Translations under genes and position numbers: made by a program | NCBI GenBank assembly: GCA_030544165.1 | Contig: JAUNRP010000025.1 | Coordinates: 1 to 14,194, forward strand | DNA: 14,194 nucleotides | DNA from: a bacterium | GTDB lineage: Bacteria; Actinomycetota; Actinomycetes; Actinomycetales; Actinomycetaceae | Direction: 5' to 3' | Notes under the pieces: generated by a model | What the model saw: the letters and a program-made list of their open reading frames with translations, nothing else | Database searches by the model: none | Told to the model about the DNA's origin: nothing | Part shown: positions 13,315 to 14,194 of the stretch, in pieces | Layout of the letters: each line of letters begins with the position of its first letter | How positions within the stretch are numbered: the stretch's first letter is position 1

Positions 13315-14007
13315 TCATGCCAGCGGTGGAGCCAGCGCCTCCACGAGTGACGGCGTGTTGTTCCGCGGAGTGTTCACCATGGTGGAGACCTCGTGGAACG
13401 CCACCTCCGGCCGCGGCCGGCGCAGCAGCTCCGAGATCTCGTCCGGATCCGTCAGCATCGGATTCAGCCACAGCGGCACATCCTCCGCCCGCAGCATCAC
13501 CGGCTCCCGATCATGGAACTGGGCGAGCTCCCCGCCCGCCTCCCGCGTGGCGATCGTGAACGTGAGCAGCTCATCGCGCCACAGCGAGGTCATCCCCGCC
13601 ATCACCAGCGGCGATCCGTCCGCCGCGTAGAAGAAGAACGGCCGCTTGGTGCGCCGCCCCTCCTCCGACTTCCACTCGAAGTACCCCTCCATCGGCACCA
13701 CGCACCGCGAGTACTTCACCGGCCCCCGGAAACTCGGCTTCTCCGTGACCGTCTCACTGCGCGCGTTGATGAGGCGGCTCCCGATCTTCTCGTCCTTCGC
13801 CCAGTGGGGCACCAGCCCCCAGCGTGCCGCGTCCAGGATCCGCACCAGTTCCCCGCGGGGCGCCTCCTCCCGCACGATCCGCGCCGCCTGGGTGGGCGCC
13901 ACGTTCCAGGACGGCGCCATCGACTCCGCCACCGGCGAGACCACATCGATCTCGAAGATGTCCGCCAACTCCTGCGCCTGCCTGAACGAGGCGTACCGTC
14001 CGCACAT
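13315..14007 (-). CDS. SRAP-family (YedK/HMCES) abasic-site crosslinking protein
   Basis: This 230-residue protein starts MCGRYASF; after methionine removal Cys2 becomes the N-terminal catalytic residue that forms a covalent thiazolidine link with abasic sites in single-stranded DNA. Other family hallmarks are present: WNVAPTQ (Asn35), RWGLVPHWAKD, INARSET (residues 80-86, Glu85), VPMEGYFEW (Glu107) and FHDREPVML with His165. Length is usual for bacterial SRAP. The ATG at 14007 is certain because Cys must be residue 2. A CATGCT box ends 6 nt upstream, consistent with a leaderless mRNA, although its first base departs from consensus. I see no LexA-type box just upstream, so SOS control is not supported by what is visible. 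It shields abasic sites during replication. Confidence 0.95.
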   Translation of the reverse strand: MCGRYASFRQAQELADIFEIDVVSPVAESMAPSWNVAPTQAARIVREEAPRGELVRILDAARWGLVPHWAKDEKIGSRLINARSETVTEKPSFRGPVKYSRCVVPMEGYFEWKSEEGRRTKRPFFFYAADGSPLVMAGMTSLWRDELLTFTIATREAGGELAQFHDREPVMLRAEDVPLWLNPMLTDPDEISELLRRPRPEVAFHEVSTMVNTPRNNTPSLVEALAPPLA

Positions 14008-14013
14008 AGGGGA

Positions 14014-14019
14014 AGCATG
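14014..14019 (-). promoter_or_regulatory. Candidate -10 box for the SRAP gene
   Basis: The minus strand reads CATGCT (A2 and T6 of TANNNT kept), followed by 6 nt and the ATG at 14007. Weak alone, but it fits the spacing rule seen upstream of the other genes. Confidence 0.35.
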
Positions 14020-14041
14020 GCACGCCCCACTGACACCTTCC

Positions 14042-14105
14042 TCCCGACGGCGGCCCTCACCTTCCGTCCGTTCCCTTCCCGACGGCGGGGCTCACCTCCC
14101 GTCCG
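14042..14105. repeat. Two imperfect 35-bp direct repeats, dispersed-repeat family
   Basis: TCCCGACGGCGG occurs at 14042-14053 and 14077-14088, each followed by a near-copy of CTCACCTTCCGTCCG. The period is 35 bp. The second unit contains CTTCCCGACGGCGGGGCTC (14075-14093), found inverted at 659-677, and CCCTTCCCGACGGCGG is found at 470-485. No coding gene is seen from 14008 to the window end at 14194. Confidence 0.6.
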
Positions 14106-14150
14106 CGTCTCTCGTCCGCGCCGGACAGGTGCGGGCCGCCGTCCCCACTC

Positions 14151-14165
14151 GCGGCCTTCGGCCGC
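14151..14165. terminator. Possible hairpin near the window edge
   Basis: GCGGCC-TTC-GGCCGC is a perfect 6-bp inverted repeat with a 3-nt loop. It may terminate a gene lying beyond the right edge. There is no T tract, so confidence is low. Confidence 0.25.
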
Positions 14166-14194
14166 TCCCGCCAGACCCACCACGGCCGCCGGCC

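Noticed and set aside
14008..14060. A LexA/SOS box upstream of the SRAP gene
   Set aside because: I looked for a GAAC-N4-GTTC type palindrome and saw none.
13716..14183. A minus-strand 155-codon frame extending past the SRAP start to the window edge
   Set aside because: It is Arg/Gly-rich and out of frame with the SRAP gene. The SRAP start is fixed by Cys2, and the rest is repeat DNA.
1..14194. CRISPR arrays, tRNA genes, transposases, toxin-antitoxin or phage defence genes
   Set aside because: No regularly spaced repeat array, cloverleaf or matching protein motif was seen. The only repeats are the short dispersed and promoter-associated ones listed.

Overview
The window is very GC-rich (around 70%). 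It carries a WhiB-family Fe-S regulator, a PdtaS-type histidine kinase, a DUF2505 protein and many TANNNT -10 boxes placed only 6-7 nt before start codons. Together these point to a high-GC Actinomycetota chromosome; I cannot name the genus from sequence alone. I see no tRNA, rRNA, CRISPR array, transposase or phage gene.

Left part (1-4330): an OsmC-like thiol peroxidase gene and a DUF2505 gene on the minus strand, then divergently a PdtaS-like sensor kinase (+). A small cassette follows: one or two tiny membrane-protein ORFs (-), a perfect 8-bp-arm palindrome, a second tiny membrane protein (+) and a TetR-family regulator (+). A hairpin terminator separates tetR from a convergent whiB1-type gene (-). 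In Mycobacterium tuberculosis pdtaS (Rv3220c) and whiB1 (Rv3219) are convergent neighbours, so the cassette looks inserted into a conserved pair.

Middle (4330-7830): a four-helix membrane protein (+) converges on a very large FHA-FtsK/SpoIIIE ATPase gene (-) resembling the EssC/EccC motor of type VII secretion. No secreted WXG100 protein or other secretion component lies nearby. The ATPase frame has no stop codon where its domains end. It runs about 370 bp further, antisense through the membrane gene.

Right part (7832-13256, all minus strand): a tightly coupled operon in the order NarL-type histidine kinase, response regulator, LolD/MacB-type ABC ATPase, ten-helix FtsX-type permease. Two junctions are ATGA overlaps and one gap is 9 nt, so this is very probably one signal-response unit in which a membrane sensor controls an envelope ABC transporter. 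A SRAP/YedK-type abasic-site DNA-protein crosslink gene (-) follows, then 187 bp with no gene but with repeats.

Main observations worth a second look: (i) a consistent leaderless-promoter layout upstream of about seven genes; (ii) a palindromic operator with mirror-image -10 boxes in the TetR cassette; (iii) two tiny membrane ORFs overlapping by GTGA; (iv) a dispersed CTTCCCGACGGCGGGGCTC repeat, one partial copy inside the osmC-like gene; (v) the missing stop of the FHA-FtsK gene; (vi) direct repeats at the whiB1 promoter. I found no convincing wholly new defence or mobile system.
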